A stretch of 64,000 bases of DNA from Micropterus salmoides (lineage: Eukaryota; Chordata; Actinopteri; Centrarchiformes; Centrarchidae): positions 17,275,308 through 17,339,307 of the forward strand of contig NW_024040152.1 of the NCBI RefSeq assembly GCF_014851395.1, given 5' to 3'. Positions 1 to 11,296 of the stretch are shown piece by piece. The translations under genes and the position numbers were made by a program. Below the pieces are notes generated by a model. That model searched no databases and was not told the origin of the DNA. It was given only the letters and a program-made list of their open reading frames with translations. Numbering within the stretch: position 1 is the first letter of the stretch; each line of letters opens with the position of its first letter.

Positions 1-274
1 AATGGCTATTGTAACGTTACCCCTTTATCCTTCCCAAAACACAGGCTAAACTATCTCAGAACACACAAATACATGCATAGAATGTACTGTATATGCAGAA
101 TATATATAATTAGTCTACTGTATCACATGTCCTAATGTACTGTTGTGTTAAGACACGTCACATAAACATCTCCAACAAGTGAATATCAATAATTAACTGA
201 AGCTGCTCAGTTTAAACACTTTATTATACATTATCTACAGGGAGAGGGTAAGTGAGGTTTTTTGTTGAGGAATG

Positions 275-2510
275 TCAGAAGCAGACCAGGTCATAGGCCC
301 CAGATGAGACCAGCTCTTGAGACACAAGCCTGGTGCTGCTGGAAAGAACAGGGAGAAGAAAGATGAAACAGTGTTAATACAAGGTTAATACATTTAAGAA
401 ATGGATTTTAATATTATAATATAATTATAATGTACATGAAATATAATGTACAAATAATTTCATGAAGTTGAGCTTACAGGAGTTGTACTGGACATTGGCA
501 TGATTTTGGTTATTTGGTTCTGTGCCCCAGTAAAGAATTTGATATTACGTAACTATAAACTTTTTCATGTTATTTCAGTGGACTAAAAGTTGTAAGACAA
601 GTTCCTTTACACCTTAATAAAATGGTCATATTTAGTACTACTACTTTGTTGCAAATTCTTTGAGTTTAATGACCAAATATTAAATACCAGAAGAGGGACT
701 AAGTGTGCACACAAACAGGGAAAGGCCAAATCACTGCAAGGTAAAAAAGTCTGCGCACTTTTAAGGACTCTTCTGGTGCAACACATTTAATTTCCGTTGT
801 AAATATGAAAATACAGTTTTAATCAGGAGCGCTCTCTGTAGCCTGCATTCTTGGACTTCATCAGGTACTGACGGCTCATTCTACTTTGCTGGCGTTAGCT
901 ACTGATGCCTCAGTATAATGCATAGGGCGCCCTCTGCTGACCACACTGCGCTTAGCAGGCATGGAATCATCACATCTCAGCAACAGAACAGCATAACTCA
1001 TGTAAGCGACAAAGTAGTCACATTATGTTCTGAGAACCTAAGCTTTCACTGAATTCAAAAATTAGGGGGAGTCAACCCTGTACTGTTCAGGATTTATTTA
1101 CACAGGCATACATAGAAGTGTTAATTCACTTACATGTTTTATCACTGAGGTCATACTTGGCGATGTTGGTGTTGTACTGAGCTGCATTATATCAGAATCA
1201 GCTTTATTGCCAGGTATGTGTACACATGAGGAATTTGACTCAGGATTGTACATTGCTCATGATGTGCTTACTCATACAAAAATACAACACAATAAAGTTT
1301 CTGATATTCTGGCCCATTAATGTACATTATGTAAATAGGGAGGACAACCTCATCCAACACAATGTAGTTCAGTAAAACAGCCTTTAATTTTAACCTCAGT
1401 ATTAAACATTTAATTAAATTTACACATTTATGCTCATGTGTAAATTTAATTAAATAATGGCACAGCTGTTGTATTGAACTGCATTACATTGTAAAGGTGC
1501 ACCTATTAAGGCCACTAAGAGCATTCAACACAGTAAGACCAGCAGCTGAAAAGGTGTGTAAATGCCTCCGTAGCTCAAATTTGTATGTCTCATGTCACTA
1601 AATTCATATTAGCATCAATGTGGAAGAAAGTTTGTCCTGTTATTGTTGGCTGGAGATGGTATTTGCACTCCACTAACTTACTCTTAAATATACAAGTTTG
1701 GCAAGTTTGTATGAGGCCTATAAGCAGATCCAGCTGCCAGTTTATTAGGTAAACACGGAGCTAAAAATAATGCAGTCCTACCTTCATGAAGGTTAAAATA
1801 ATCAGTTTTAGCTGTTCAGAGGCACTGATTCAACACAAAGAGCTGTTTCTGACAGGGACATACCTCTTGATATTTGGATCCTTTGTGGATAACTGGCTTG
1901 CTCGCTCCTTAAAGTCAGTCTCCGATGGTTTCATATGTCAGCCTCTTCGACAGAAAAACATATGAAGTCGTTTTCTATCTGCTGCAGTTATAACGTTACT
2001 TGCTTTTTGTGCTGCTGATCTTATCAGCCGATGCACTGTCCAACAAACAATGTGTGTAACGTTAATGACTGAATAAAAGTTAACAAGGAACAACCTTGCT
2101 AGATACAAGCTTGCCATGTTATCTATTTCACATAGCTAACGTTACCGTTCATGGTATGTTACGTTACTACTACGGCAGCCACTAAGTGCTGTTAACTTCT
2201 ACTTTAATTCTAATTAATAACCGAAGATAAACTTTGAATGCCAACGAATCAACGTACACTTATAACTTGACATTTAAAGTAAATGTCGGCAAGCTGACAG
2301 GGAGTAACGTTAACTTTATGGTAACTTAGCCAGTGAAGTGTTGCTCGGGTTAGCTAGCTGCATTTAGGATATGATGAAATTAGTTAATATCTTCCGAACT
2401 AAACTAAAGTTGAACTAAAGCTGGCTACATAAAATACCACTATTGACTAAATTCACAAGAGGTCAGTTGATGGGTTAAAATGTCAGTCATTTCATCAACT
2501 TACCAGCGTG
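275..2510 (-). other. Possible minus-strand gene (scattered exon-like blocks, unidentified)
   Basis: Read on the minus strand there are spaced blocks with good splice signals. A block near 2500 ends in GCTG|GTAAGT. A block at about 1868-1938 can start with ATG and read MKPSETDFKERASQLSTKDP, with a GTATGT donor. A block at about 1134-1176 reads YNTNIAKYDLSDKT in one frame and has a GTAAGT donor. A last block at about 275-342 lies behind a pyrimidine-rich acceptor, can read LVSQELVSSGAYDLVCF to a stop, and is followed by an AATAAA signal (near 225 on the plus strand). Phases do not join cleanly in a single way, so the exon model is not settled. I do not recognise the product. It could be a small conserved gene, a non-coding transcript or chance. 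Confidence 0.25.
1188..1300. repeat. Dispersed teleost repeat fragment (AATCAGCTTTATTGCC type)
   Basis: The motif AGAATCAGCTTTATTGCCAG, followed by a TGTGTACACATGAGGAATTTGACT block, is a widely dispersed teleost repeat, usually the 3' end of a retroelement. Family assignment is from memory of the pattern. It lies against one of the exon-like blocks of the unidentified minus-strand gene. Confidence 0.4.
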
Positions 2511-2539
2511 CATAGGTACATCGGACACAACAAAAATGA

Positions 2540-4209
2540 ATGGGATATGGCGCTCAAACTTCTTTTGTGTTTATTGGCGGTGGGCAAACCAGTTTAATGG
2601 TGCATTACTGCCACCAACTGGACTGGACTGTGGAACGAGAGATTAAGCAGTAAAAAACAAAACAGAAAAATATTTGATCTAAATCACGGCACGGCGGAAA
2701 GATCCTACACGCGTTGCGCAGACAGATGTGATACTGCACTGATGACATGACTAAAATACCAAAATTAGGTAAAAGATCCTGATTTACCTACATCCATAGT
2801 TGTGTTTTTGACAGACAGGTGACTTCATGAACAAAAATAATTTTAGCGCTGTGTTTTGATTTTCATTGCCATTCACTGTACCGGAGGCCACGCCCCCCCC
2901 CCCCGAATTTTACCAATTCCCATCTGGTCACTCTAATCCGCACGTTCCTCTTATGTATTATCCGTTTCCCAGTTTCAGTATTGAGTTTAAAGTTGATTAT
3001 CCACTGTCCTTTCATAGAACCAGAGCTCCACCAAGAGGACAGAAAAGGTATGGGTCTGTAAATTGAGCAGAAACAAAGCTGCTCGGAGCGAGCAGCAGGT
3101 GGCGGTGGCATGCTCGAGGCATTGGGAGAGAGAATGTAAACAAACAGCGGTACATTCAAACATGCTGGACTCATTAGGGGACTTTAGCTGTGAAGATGGC
3201 TGAGAAACAGCCACAGAGGGAAAGGTCTGAGGAATTGAGAGACCAGTTATGACCAGGCGAGGGGAAGACCTGTGTTAACATCTGAGAGGGGTTTCAATGC
3301 TGGATAAATCTACGAGATTTGAAAGGAATGAAAACTGATGCTGAGGTCCTCTGTTTCTGCTGGACAGTTGAGTAGGCTAACGTTAGCTTTGCTGTTCCAC
3401 ATAAACGACAGGTTCAGTATTATTGTCTTGTCTGTCTGTTTGTGATGATCCCAGCTGGTTAGCTTTTTTTAGCTTTGGGATAAATAGATTAAGCGCATGT
3501 GTGAACAGAGCCTCAGTGAATAGAGAGAAACGGGTCAGCACCTTGTTCAGCAGTAAATGTACAGTAGAAGTTACAGAGGCTGGTGAATAAAGACTGCAGC
3601 TTCTCAGGACTAAAGAGGAGCTCCTGTGTGTTGCTTGCCAACTGTTGAATAAAGAGTGAGGTGGTTAGCACTGACTTCGGCTCTGGAGATAAACAGTCGC
3701 TCCTGTGCTTCCCAACTCTTATCAGTCACTGTATTGTGTACAAACGATTTCAAATAACTCTAGTTTTTTTTACTCTGTTGTGTTTTGGATGCAGCGTTTG
3801 TGCGCTTACACATAATTGTAAGTATTGAAGTTCCTCGATTTTCCTTTACCGATAAATAAGATTTAGGCTTAGAAAAGTATTTTGCTTCAGTACATATTTA
3901 AATATTGACAGGCTTTTCCTTCTACAGTACTGCTAAAACATGCCCTCTTATTGAGGCTAACGAGCTCTCAGAAACCAGACACTGGATTCTGCTATATATT
4001 TAAGCAGAGTAGGACTGGTTATCATGGCAATGCGCGTTCATGAGTTTGTTTAACTCTGCAGAATCGCTTAGTATCAACAATTAAGAAACAATTAACCCTC
4101 TAGTGTTTGACCTTGTTTTGCTTGCTTTATATAAATGTTTAGAATGAAGTATTTTTCAAATGTTTATATTGTGGAGAAGAGATTAATTTAAAACAAACTC
4201 AAATATACT
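2540..4209. other. Intergenic, no supported gene
   Basis: Only short open frames that overlap one another on both strands occur here, without domains or splice logic. A run of about 13 C sits at 2896-2909. The segment around 3060-3260 is GC-richer than its surroundings and may be a transposon fragment, but I cannot classify it. Confidence 0.5.
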
Positions 4210-5470
4210 TCTATTTAATGCTAAAACTTCGAGGCCCAAAGGTTACTCCCCCAGTGAAACCCCACTCCAAAATGACATCACAATGTCCCAAAAAGAATAG
4301 ATAAGACCCAGTCGTCCTTTCTCACCCTCTTGTAATGCTCTCTCTTGTAATTACGCTCTATTAAAACTTCTTGTAATTCCGATCCTGTTTTTGTTTCGTA
4401 CTTTCAACTTCCTTCCAGACAACCTGAGAAAGCTCTGTATTTCTGAATCCCCTTTTTCTTAGTGGGAGATTTGATGTTGACTATTTGTTTGGAGCTGCCT
4501 GGGAAGAAACTTTCCCCAGACTTTTGTTAAACTCAGCAATGTCAACTAGTCTATATTCCCTGGGCCTTGCGAACCTACGGTGAATGTATGCGTCTTATTT
4601 GATTTTGTTGTTTTAAGTTATCTGACCGTTGTACACAACTTTTACATTCTGTCCTCATCTCGGGTTGAACTAAGCCGCTGCTCCAACGACAGAGTTGGAG
4701 TGCGTTCCACTGAGCTGCAGTGACACCAACCGAACTCAGAGCGCCAAGCCAGGGCGGACTACCAGTTACTGTGAGCTTCATTCCCACAACCTCCAGTCAG
4801 TCAGGGACTCCGGACAATCCATCGGTTAAGACTAGCTCGAGGAGTCTGGTCGCGTGCCAAGGACCCGAAGGCCTGACCAAAGAACGAGCCAGCCGACTGC
4901 GAGCCTTGACTAGGAGGGAAAACAACAAAAGGCTTAAACTACATTCTGTGACTGGTTGGTGTCCTATAGTTGGTCCTAATCCTTAGTTTAGAAATCCCTA
5001 GTTTATTTAAACTCTATTGCAACATAACTCACGATCATTTGTTCTCTCACTCCCTTAAAATTATTCTCCTTCACAATACCAAACTGAAATTCCATTGAGC
5101 CTATTATCCTGATTTTGGTCTTACTGCATATTCTGTTCATTACATTCTGGTTTGTTTTCATGCTCGACTGTTATTCCTGTAATATTCCCATATTTACTCA
5201 CTGTTGTATTCCCTTTAGTTAGTCAATAAATTTCACCTTGATTATAGTGATTTGTGTCTGTGTGTACTGTTTAGCATCCTCGGTCCCTGCACAGAGGATT
5301 CGCCCTGAGATTTGAGACTGACTGATTAACGCAACGATTTTGCATATTTGAATCATTACTAACAAATACCAGAAATTCGTGCAATTAAGCTATACTCAAG
5401 GTCCCTAAAGCCTTGGGCGGACAGCCAATCATACGTTTATTAACAGTAGCCCACGTAGGTACGGTACAAT
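4210..5470 (+). repeat. LTR-like sequence (possible solo or degraded LTR)
   Basis: The segment has LTR-like order. A TTAGTTAGTCAATAAATTTC polyadenylation-type block (near 5217-5236) is followed by a G/T-rich stretch, then GGTCCCTGCACAGAGGATT and GAGATTTGAGACTGACTGATT. The same ordered blocks recur in diverged form near 26862-26965, so this is a dispersed element. No retroviral protein is recognisable next to it. The boundaries are approximate, and the 88-codon frame at 4720-4986 inside it has no recognisable homology. Confidence 0.4.
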
Positions 5471-6087
5471 TTTAGCCATTCTGATGATTCAGATGGAAAA
5501 TCAATATTTAATGTAGTCTCGCTATCTGGTTTTAGCATGTTGAAAAATTTTAGTTTTTCCAAGAGGCATCTGAAGTTACAAATGAATTGTAATTTGACAC
5601 TATGATATATACATTGCTACCAGGGCTGCAATGTTATCATAAAAATATTTCTGTAGCTAGCCAGGGGTTGGCAGATGATGAACTTTACGCGAAATGTCAA
5701 CTTGCCTAAGTTCATTCCAACTCAAAACCTGGCTGGTACATGTTTAGTTTTTCATCTTCATGTACATTGTCACCTAGCTAGCCATCTTACTGCTAACTCA
5801 CCTCAACCTCGTAAGTGTTCTTTCATTGATTCCTGGACCCTACCATTAAGTATGCCACCTGAATGATGAGCTACACTAACCTGAGTTAAATGAATTTAAA
5901 CCCTTTCACAGTCAAGGGTGCCTCACTAAAGAAGGATGTTAGTGAAAAGATTCACAGGTTACGCTATGCTTTGCTGATTTGATCCGAACGGGCGTGGACC
6001 CAGAAGTAACTAACCGTCACGCATGACGTCAGACTTAACCAGATAGTCTTGACCGACAACACTGTAAACAAGAAGACGCTGTGGAGA
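5471..6087. other. Intergenic, nothing recognised
   Basis: AT-rich sequence with only short frames; no repeat boundaries, splice-linked exons or domains could be supported. Confidence 0.5.
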
Positions 6088-6414
6088 TTAAAGAGGTGGT
6101 ATTATGCTTTTTGGCTTTTCCCCCTCTCCTTTTGAGTTTTTCCTGCATGTAACAGGTTTGCAAAGTGAAAAAGCCCAGAGTCCAGCCCAGAGGGAGTTCA
6201 TCTCCCACAGAAAACAAGGTTCCAAGCGAGCTGAGGAATACTTAAATGTAAGTTGAAAACACGACAGACTGCTGATTGGTCAGAGAAAATATTCACTAGT
6301 CGCTGCATCATCATCACGTGCGCCTGACTGTGGCCAGCAACAGAAAGTTTTATATTTTACAGTTTGTGTATGGAATTTCACCACTAAATCCACTTCTGAG
6401 AAGTTTTGAGGTGA

Positions 6415-8188
6415 TCTAATAAAACCAGTATAGAGACAAGTCCTTTGTCTGATGCAATAAAGAGGTCATTAGTAATTTTCACCAGTGCTATCTGTGCTAT
6501 GATGAGCTCTAAATCCTGACTGAAAATCCTCAAATAAACCATTGCTCTGTAGAAAGTCACACAGCTGTTTAGCAACTGCTTTCTCTGGGACCTTAGTGAG
6601 AAATGGAAGGTTAGATATAGGTCTATAGTTGGCTAAAACATCTGGATCAAGTTTGGGCTTTTTCAGAAGAGGTTTAATACAGCTACTTTAAAGTACTGTG
6701 GTACATAGCCTGTTGATAGAGATATATTGATCATATCTAGTATAGAAGTGCTAACTAGGGGTAAAACTTATTTAAGCAGCCTAGTCGGGATGGGGTCTAA
6801 GAGGCAGGTCGATGGTTTAGATGAAGAAATTATTGAAGTTAGTTGGTAAAGATTGAGGGAAGCAAAGCAGTCTAAACATATCTGGTTTTACAGCCGTTTC
6901 TGAGGTTCCTGAGTTTAGAGATAAGTTGGTGCCAGTTGAGGGCAGGTCTTGGTGAATTTTGTCTTTTCAAATAGTTAGAATTTTATCATTAAAGAAGCTC
7001 GAGAAGTCGTAACTACTGAGAGCTATGGGAATACTTGGCTCAATAGAGCTGTGACTCTGTCAGCCTGGCTACAGTGCTGAAAGAAGAAGAAGAAACCTAG
7101 GGTTGTTCCTATTTTCCTCTATTAATGACAAGTAGTACGCTGCTCTGGCATTACGGAGGGCCTTCATGTAAGTTTTAAGACTATCTTGCCAAATTAAACG
7201 AGAATTTTCCAGTTTGGTGGAAAGCCAATTCCTCTCAAGTTTCCGCGATATTTGCTTTAATTTGCGAGTTTCAGTATTATACCATGGAGCTAACCGTCTT
7301 TGTTTTAGTATTTTCTTTTTTAGAGGGGCTACAGAGTAGAGTGTCATTTGCAGCGAGCCTGCAGCACTAACAAGATGATCGATTTGGGAGGGACTGAAAC
7401 TAGCATAGGAGTCCTCCGTTACTTTGTGACTTGATAATGAATTTAGAGCTGATGGAATCGCATCCTTAAATTTAGCTACAGCACTATCAGACAGACATCT
7501 TTTATAGAAATTTTTGCCCAATGGCGTGTAGTTCAGCAATACAAACTCAAGTTATCAAACAGTGGTCGGACAAAGAGGGATTCTGTGGGAACACTATTAA
7601 ATGTTCAATTTCAATACCATGTACCAAAACAAGGTCGAGGGTGTGGTTAAAACGTCATGAACACTCTGAGAGAAGCCAATGGAATCTAACAGAGACATAA
7701 ACGCAGTACTGAAGCTGTCATTCTCAATGTCCACATGAATATTAAAATCCCCTACAATATTAGTCCGTTTTAAGGACTAAAGTTGACAAAAACTCTGCAA
7801 ATTCAGATAAGAATTCAGAGTACGGACCAGGTGCTCCGTACACTATAACGGAAAGAATTGGTTGCAGTGATTTCCAACTTGGGTGCGAAAGACCAAGAAC
7901 AAGGCTTTCATATGAGCTATAGTTTAGGTTTAGAGCTGATTAGTAGGCTAGAGTCGAAGTTAGCTGCAGCGCCACCTCCTCGGCCTGTGCCTCGAGGAAT
8001 GTGAGTATTAATATGACTGGAGGGGTGGATTCATTTAGGAAAACATATTCTCCATCACCCAGCCAGGTTTCAGTAAGACAAAATAAATCAATATCATAAT
8101 CTGATATTAGTTCATTTACTAGTACACCTTTAGAAGAGAAAGATCTGATGTTTAAGAGTCCACATTTAATTTTCCTATTAGTTTGCAC
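6415..8188 (-). pseudogene. LINE ORF2 relic (endonuclease plus partial reverse transcriptase)
   Basis: The frame starts near 8188 with MQTNRKIKCGLLNIRSFSSK and then DIDLFCLTETWLGDGEYVFL, the N-terminus of an apurinic-type endonuclease. The frame at 7539-7069 holds the linker with RLAPWYNTETRKLKQISRKL and NARAAYYLSLI, which separates endonuclease and RT in L2/CR1 LINEs. The frame at 6575-6384 holds IALVKITNDLFIASDKGLVS and ILVLLD, the start of the RT palm. The pieces are in different frames with stops between them, and the catalytic RT core is absent. Confidence 0.7.
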
Positions 8189-8545
8189 TATTGCTCTTGT
8201 GGTTTTAATGAGGTTTTTATGTACAGCTCATCTTCTGTTTACCTTTGATTTAAATAATTTTGATGGTCGGGGGCAGACACAGCCACTGTAGGATTAACTC
8301 CTGAAATGGAGGAGCAGAGAAGTATGTTAGACTGCGACTCTGCGTAGGGTTTTGGGTGGGTACTGCTGAATTTGAAGGGCAGAGAAGTTTGTTAGACTGC
8401 GACTCTGCATCCTGGTCTCAACTCTGGGTTGTCATGGATTTGGTCCACTAATAAACTTGGCCAGATTTCTAGAAATGAGAGCTGCTCCTTCCCAAGTGGG
8501 ATGGATGCCGTCTCTCCGGATCAGACCAGAAGGTCTCCCAATGAT

Positions 8546-9121
8546 CTACAAAGCCCATCGTTTGCTGGACACCACCTCGACAACCAGCCGAGGACATCCA
8601 GCGGAATGACGACATGCATACATGTCATCACTGGTCAGATTTGGCAGGGGTCCAGAGAAAACTACGGTGTCAGACATTGTTTTTGCATATGTACGCACAG
8701 ACTCAACATTAATCTTAGTGACCTCCGATTGGCGTAACCGGGAGTCATTACCGCCAACGTGAATAACAATCTTACTGTATTTACGTTTATCCTTATCCAG
8801 CAGTTTCAAATAAGACTCGACGACTATTCCTCCTTCGGACAGTCACCCAGCCACCCCTTCCTGGCTGCACAGGAGATGCCGGGGACGGCTACCACAGGCT
8901 AACTCAGGCTGTTCCACACCGACTACCGGGGACTGGCTAGCTACAGTAGCTAAAGACTGATCTACCAAGGTGCGGAGCCGGACTTCTAAATCACTGAGCC
9001 TCACCTCCATGTCTATAAATAAACTACACTTATTTCACGTACCATTACCGCTAAAGGAGGCAGAGGAGTAACTGAACATCTGACACACCGAGCAGGAGAA
9101 AGAGGTAGAAGGAGAAGCCAT
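8546..9121 (-). pseudogene. LINE ORF1 relic (SGNH-like block)
   Basis: Reading leftward from an ATG at 9121-9119 the frame gives MASPSTSFSCSVCQMFSYSS and then an in-frame TGA where relatives have a cysteine codon. Farther on, the frame at 8809-8546 has IVIHVGGNDSRLRQSEVTKI and VVFSGPLPNLTSDDM, the esterase-like block of fish L2 ORF1 proteins. At least one stop and frame breaks make it inactive. The plus-strand frame at 8429-8737 is its shadow. Confidence 0.65.
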
Positions 9122-10178
9122 CGCTAGCTGCCAAGCTAAAGTCGCTAACGGCTAAGCTAAAGTACTGTAGCATCAGCTACCAAAACTTTAGAACAACTAT
9201 GAGATGGAAATAACCGAGTGCTTAAGCAAAGTTACTGTAAGAATAAGTGTTTAGCGGACAGTTGGCTGCTGTAATCTAACAAATGTAACTGTATTTAGCG
9301 AGAGCAGCTCAACACGGTACCAACACGCAAGCACCGGAAACGGAAATGACTCGACACGCTTACCGCAGTACGTCAGCAACGCTCATGTCAGCCAGTGCTT
9401 GAATATTTTCGGAGTTGAGGAGCTCCGCAAGTGGCTGCGGGGATGCCTCCTGCAGGACGAGCGTGTGAGGCTGGCCAGCCGCCCTCTGCTCCCACCGTCA
9501 CACAGACCGCTACAGCAACAACGGCAGAGGAAACAGCTGGAAGGTTTTCATACCGCTTATCTGTCTTTACATTCTGAGTAATATTGAAACGTTTTAACCG
9601 TAGACTGTATACATTTTAAGAGCAGTGTGGATCGCTGGTGTGTGTCGCATTTAACATTGCGTCGCGGTAGTTGTGTGTGGCGTCGCTATCTCTGGGTACT
9701 ATCTGCAATAGAAAACGGAGCAGGGCCAAGTCGAGTCTATCGATTTGCGCTATGGAAGCATTTTTCGGCAAGGCAGCATAGATAGTCAGACCACCGGCAA
9801 CAGTTCAACGTTCAGTCCTAATGGTAAGATGTGGAACAATGATGTTGTGTGGTTGTGGACTTGAGTAACTTATACCATCTGCTAGGATACGGTCGCAGTC
9901 TGAAGCGGCTTTGATTGGGATCACACTACCTTGTTACTTACGACCCGCCCTTCTCTGCTTCTGATTGGCTAGTAGTCCTTACCTGGGAACTGCACATGTG
10001 CAACTCCAAGATTTTGTAGCTCAAGTGCGGAGCGTACAACACATAGGGTGAAAAGAGCTTAAGCAATGTGCTGTATGAGATAAATATGGTGTTTTTTGAA
10101 AATTAAACCATGTAAACCTGTTCTGGTACAACCCCTAAATAAGACTTTGAACCTGAAAATGAGCATAATACCACCTCT

Positions 10179-11050
10179 TTAAACTAGCGGACTGGCCGTC
10201 GGACCGAGGGCTGTTTTAGCCCGCCGTTTATCATCAACTTAACCAGCAGCGGCGATATTTTTTAATAGCAGGAGAATCCAGACCACAGGCGCGTCTCATT
10301 CTCTCCTGCAGTGCCGCCACGCAATGGTGCACGTGCCGAATATGACATCCAGACTTTTGTCAAAGGACGATCAAAGGTGAATCTGTCACAGGGCAGCCAC
10401 AATCCCTCAGACCTGTAGACCTACGCCTTGCGCGAGTATCGGTGAGGGCGAGGGTGACTGTAAAGTAGGAGGGGTTCAAAAGGGTACATTCGCTATCGTC
10501 ATTGGGCGCAACGGTCAGAATGCGCAGAAGGAAGCCAGGAAACTATGAATATCCTCTGAAAAACGTTTTTTCTTCCAATTCAGATGAGGCATTTGTCAAC
10601 ATAATGAGGGAAAAGAAAGACACATGAGTTGTTTGATCTGAAAGCAAGCAAGCAAAAAAGCATTAGAAACTAAACTCACATGTCCATTTCAAGGAAATAA
10701 GAAGAGACAGACATCTAAACTAAGTTTTCATCAATATGGACCTAGGATAAAACTAAAGAGTAAATTAAACTTCTCTTACCAGAACTTCCGCCCCATGTGG
10801 AAGTGAAAGGGAGTGCAGTCCTTAAATAGTGTGAACAGGTGAACTCAATCAACTCAATTAGGAGGAATGAAAGGTGGAAGTGGGAGCCAATCAGTGATAA
10901 GAACAGGAACTAAAGGAAGTGAACAAAATAAAGATAAATTGAGGATCTTTACTACAGTGATGGTGTGGGGGGCCTCACTGTGGGCCCAGCTGTGTGCCCC
11001 GGAGGGACTGCGGCATTGCCAGATTCACCAAAATGGAGCTATGTTGTGAA
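10179..11050. other. Repeat-like intergenic sequence, unclassified
   Basis: GC-rich sequence (10195-10520), then AT-rich sequence with a GTGAACTCAATCAACTCAATT block near 10838. It resembles ends of non-autonomous elements, but I could not find matching inverted ends. No gene is supported. Confidence 0.35.
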
Positions 11051-11296
11051 ACTGGGCTGACGAATGACGAAGCATACTGAGGGTTAGTTGGCTCTGGTAA
11101 AAGAGCATGCTGACAAATTAGAGCGGAGGATGCCTAAGCCTATTGTTGGCACAGTTGCGCAAAGAAATATAGAAGTGGTTCGGACGCAGTTGGTAAGTAT
11201 TTTTTGATACCAAATTCTCTCCAGACCTTGATGCAGAGACGCTGGCTAACTATCTTCAAGAAAAGTTGGCCGTGATGTTACCTGTCAACGGGTTGT

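Larger units (their letters stand above)
6415..9383 (-). mobile_element. L2-type LINE retrotransposon, degraded and cut off within the reverse transcriptase
   Basis: On the minus strand a 5' region (about 9383-9121) is followed by an ORF1 relic, an endonuclease start, the endonuclease-RT linker and the first part of the reverse transcriptase. The element stops inside the RT palm, just after an LVLLD motif near 6415, so the 3' end is missing. Ordinary LINE insertions are truncated at the 5' end, so a later deletion is likely. It is nested in the TTAA element. Confidence 0.75.
6092..10178. mobile_element. Non-autonomous TTAA (piggyBac-like) element interrupted by an L2 LINE
   Basis: The ends are inverted copies of AGAGGTGGTATTATGC (6092 onward, and its complement ending at 10178), and both are flanked by TTAA (6088-6091 and 10179-10182). 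TTAA target duplication is the piggyBac hallmark. A smaller relative with the same ends lies at 35460-36192. Inner parts (about 6092-6330 and 9390-10178) match the style of the smaller copy, while the middle 3 kb is a separate LINE. No piggyBac transposase is visible. Confidence 0.65.

Noticed and set aside
4720..4986. 88-codon plus-strand frame
   Set aside because: It lies within LTR-like repeat sequence, with no recognisable domain and no splice context.
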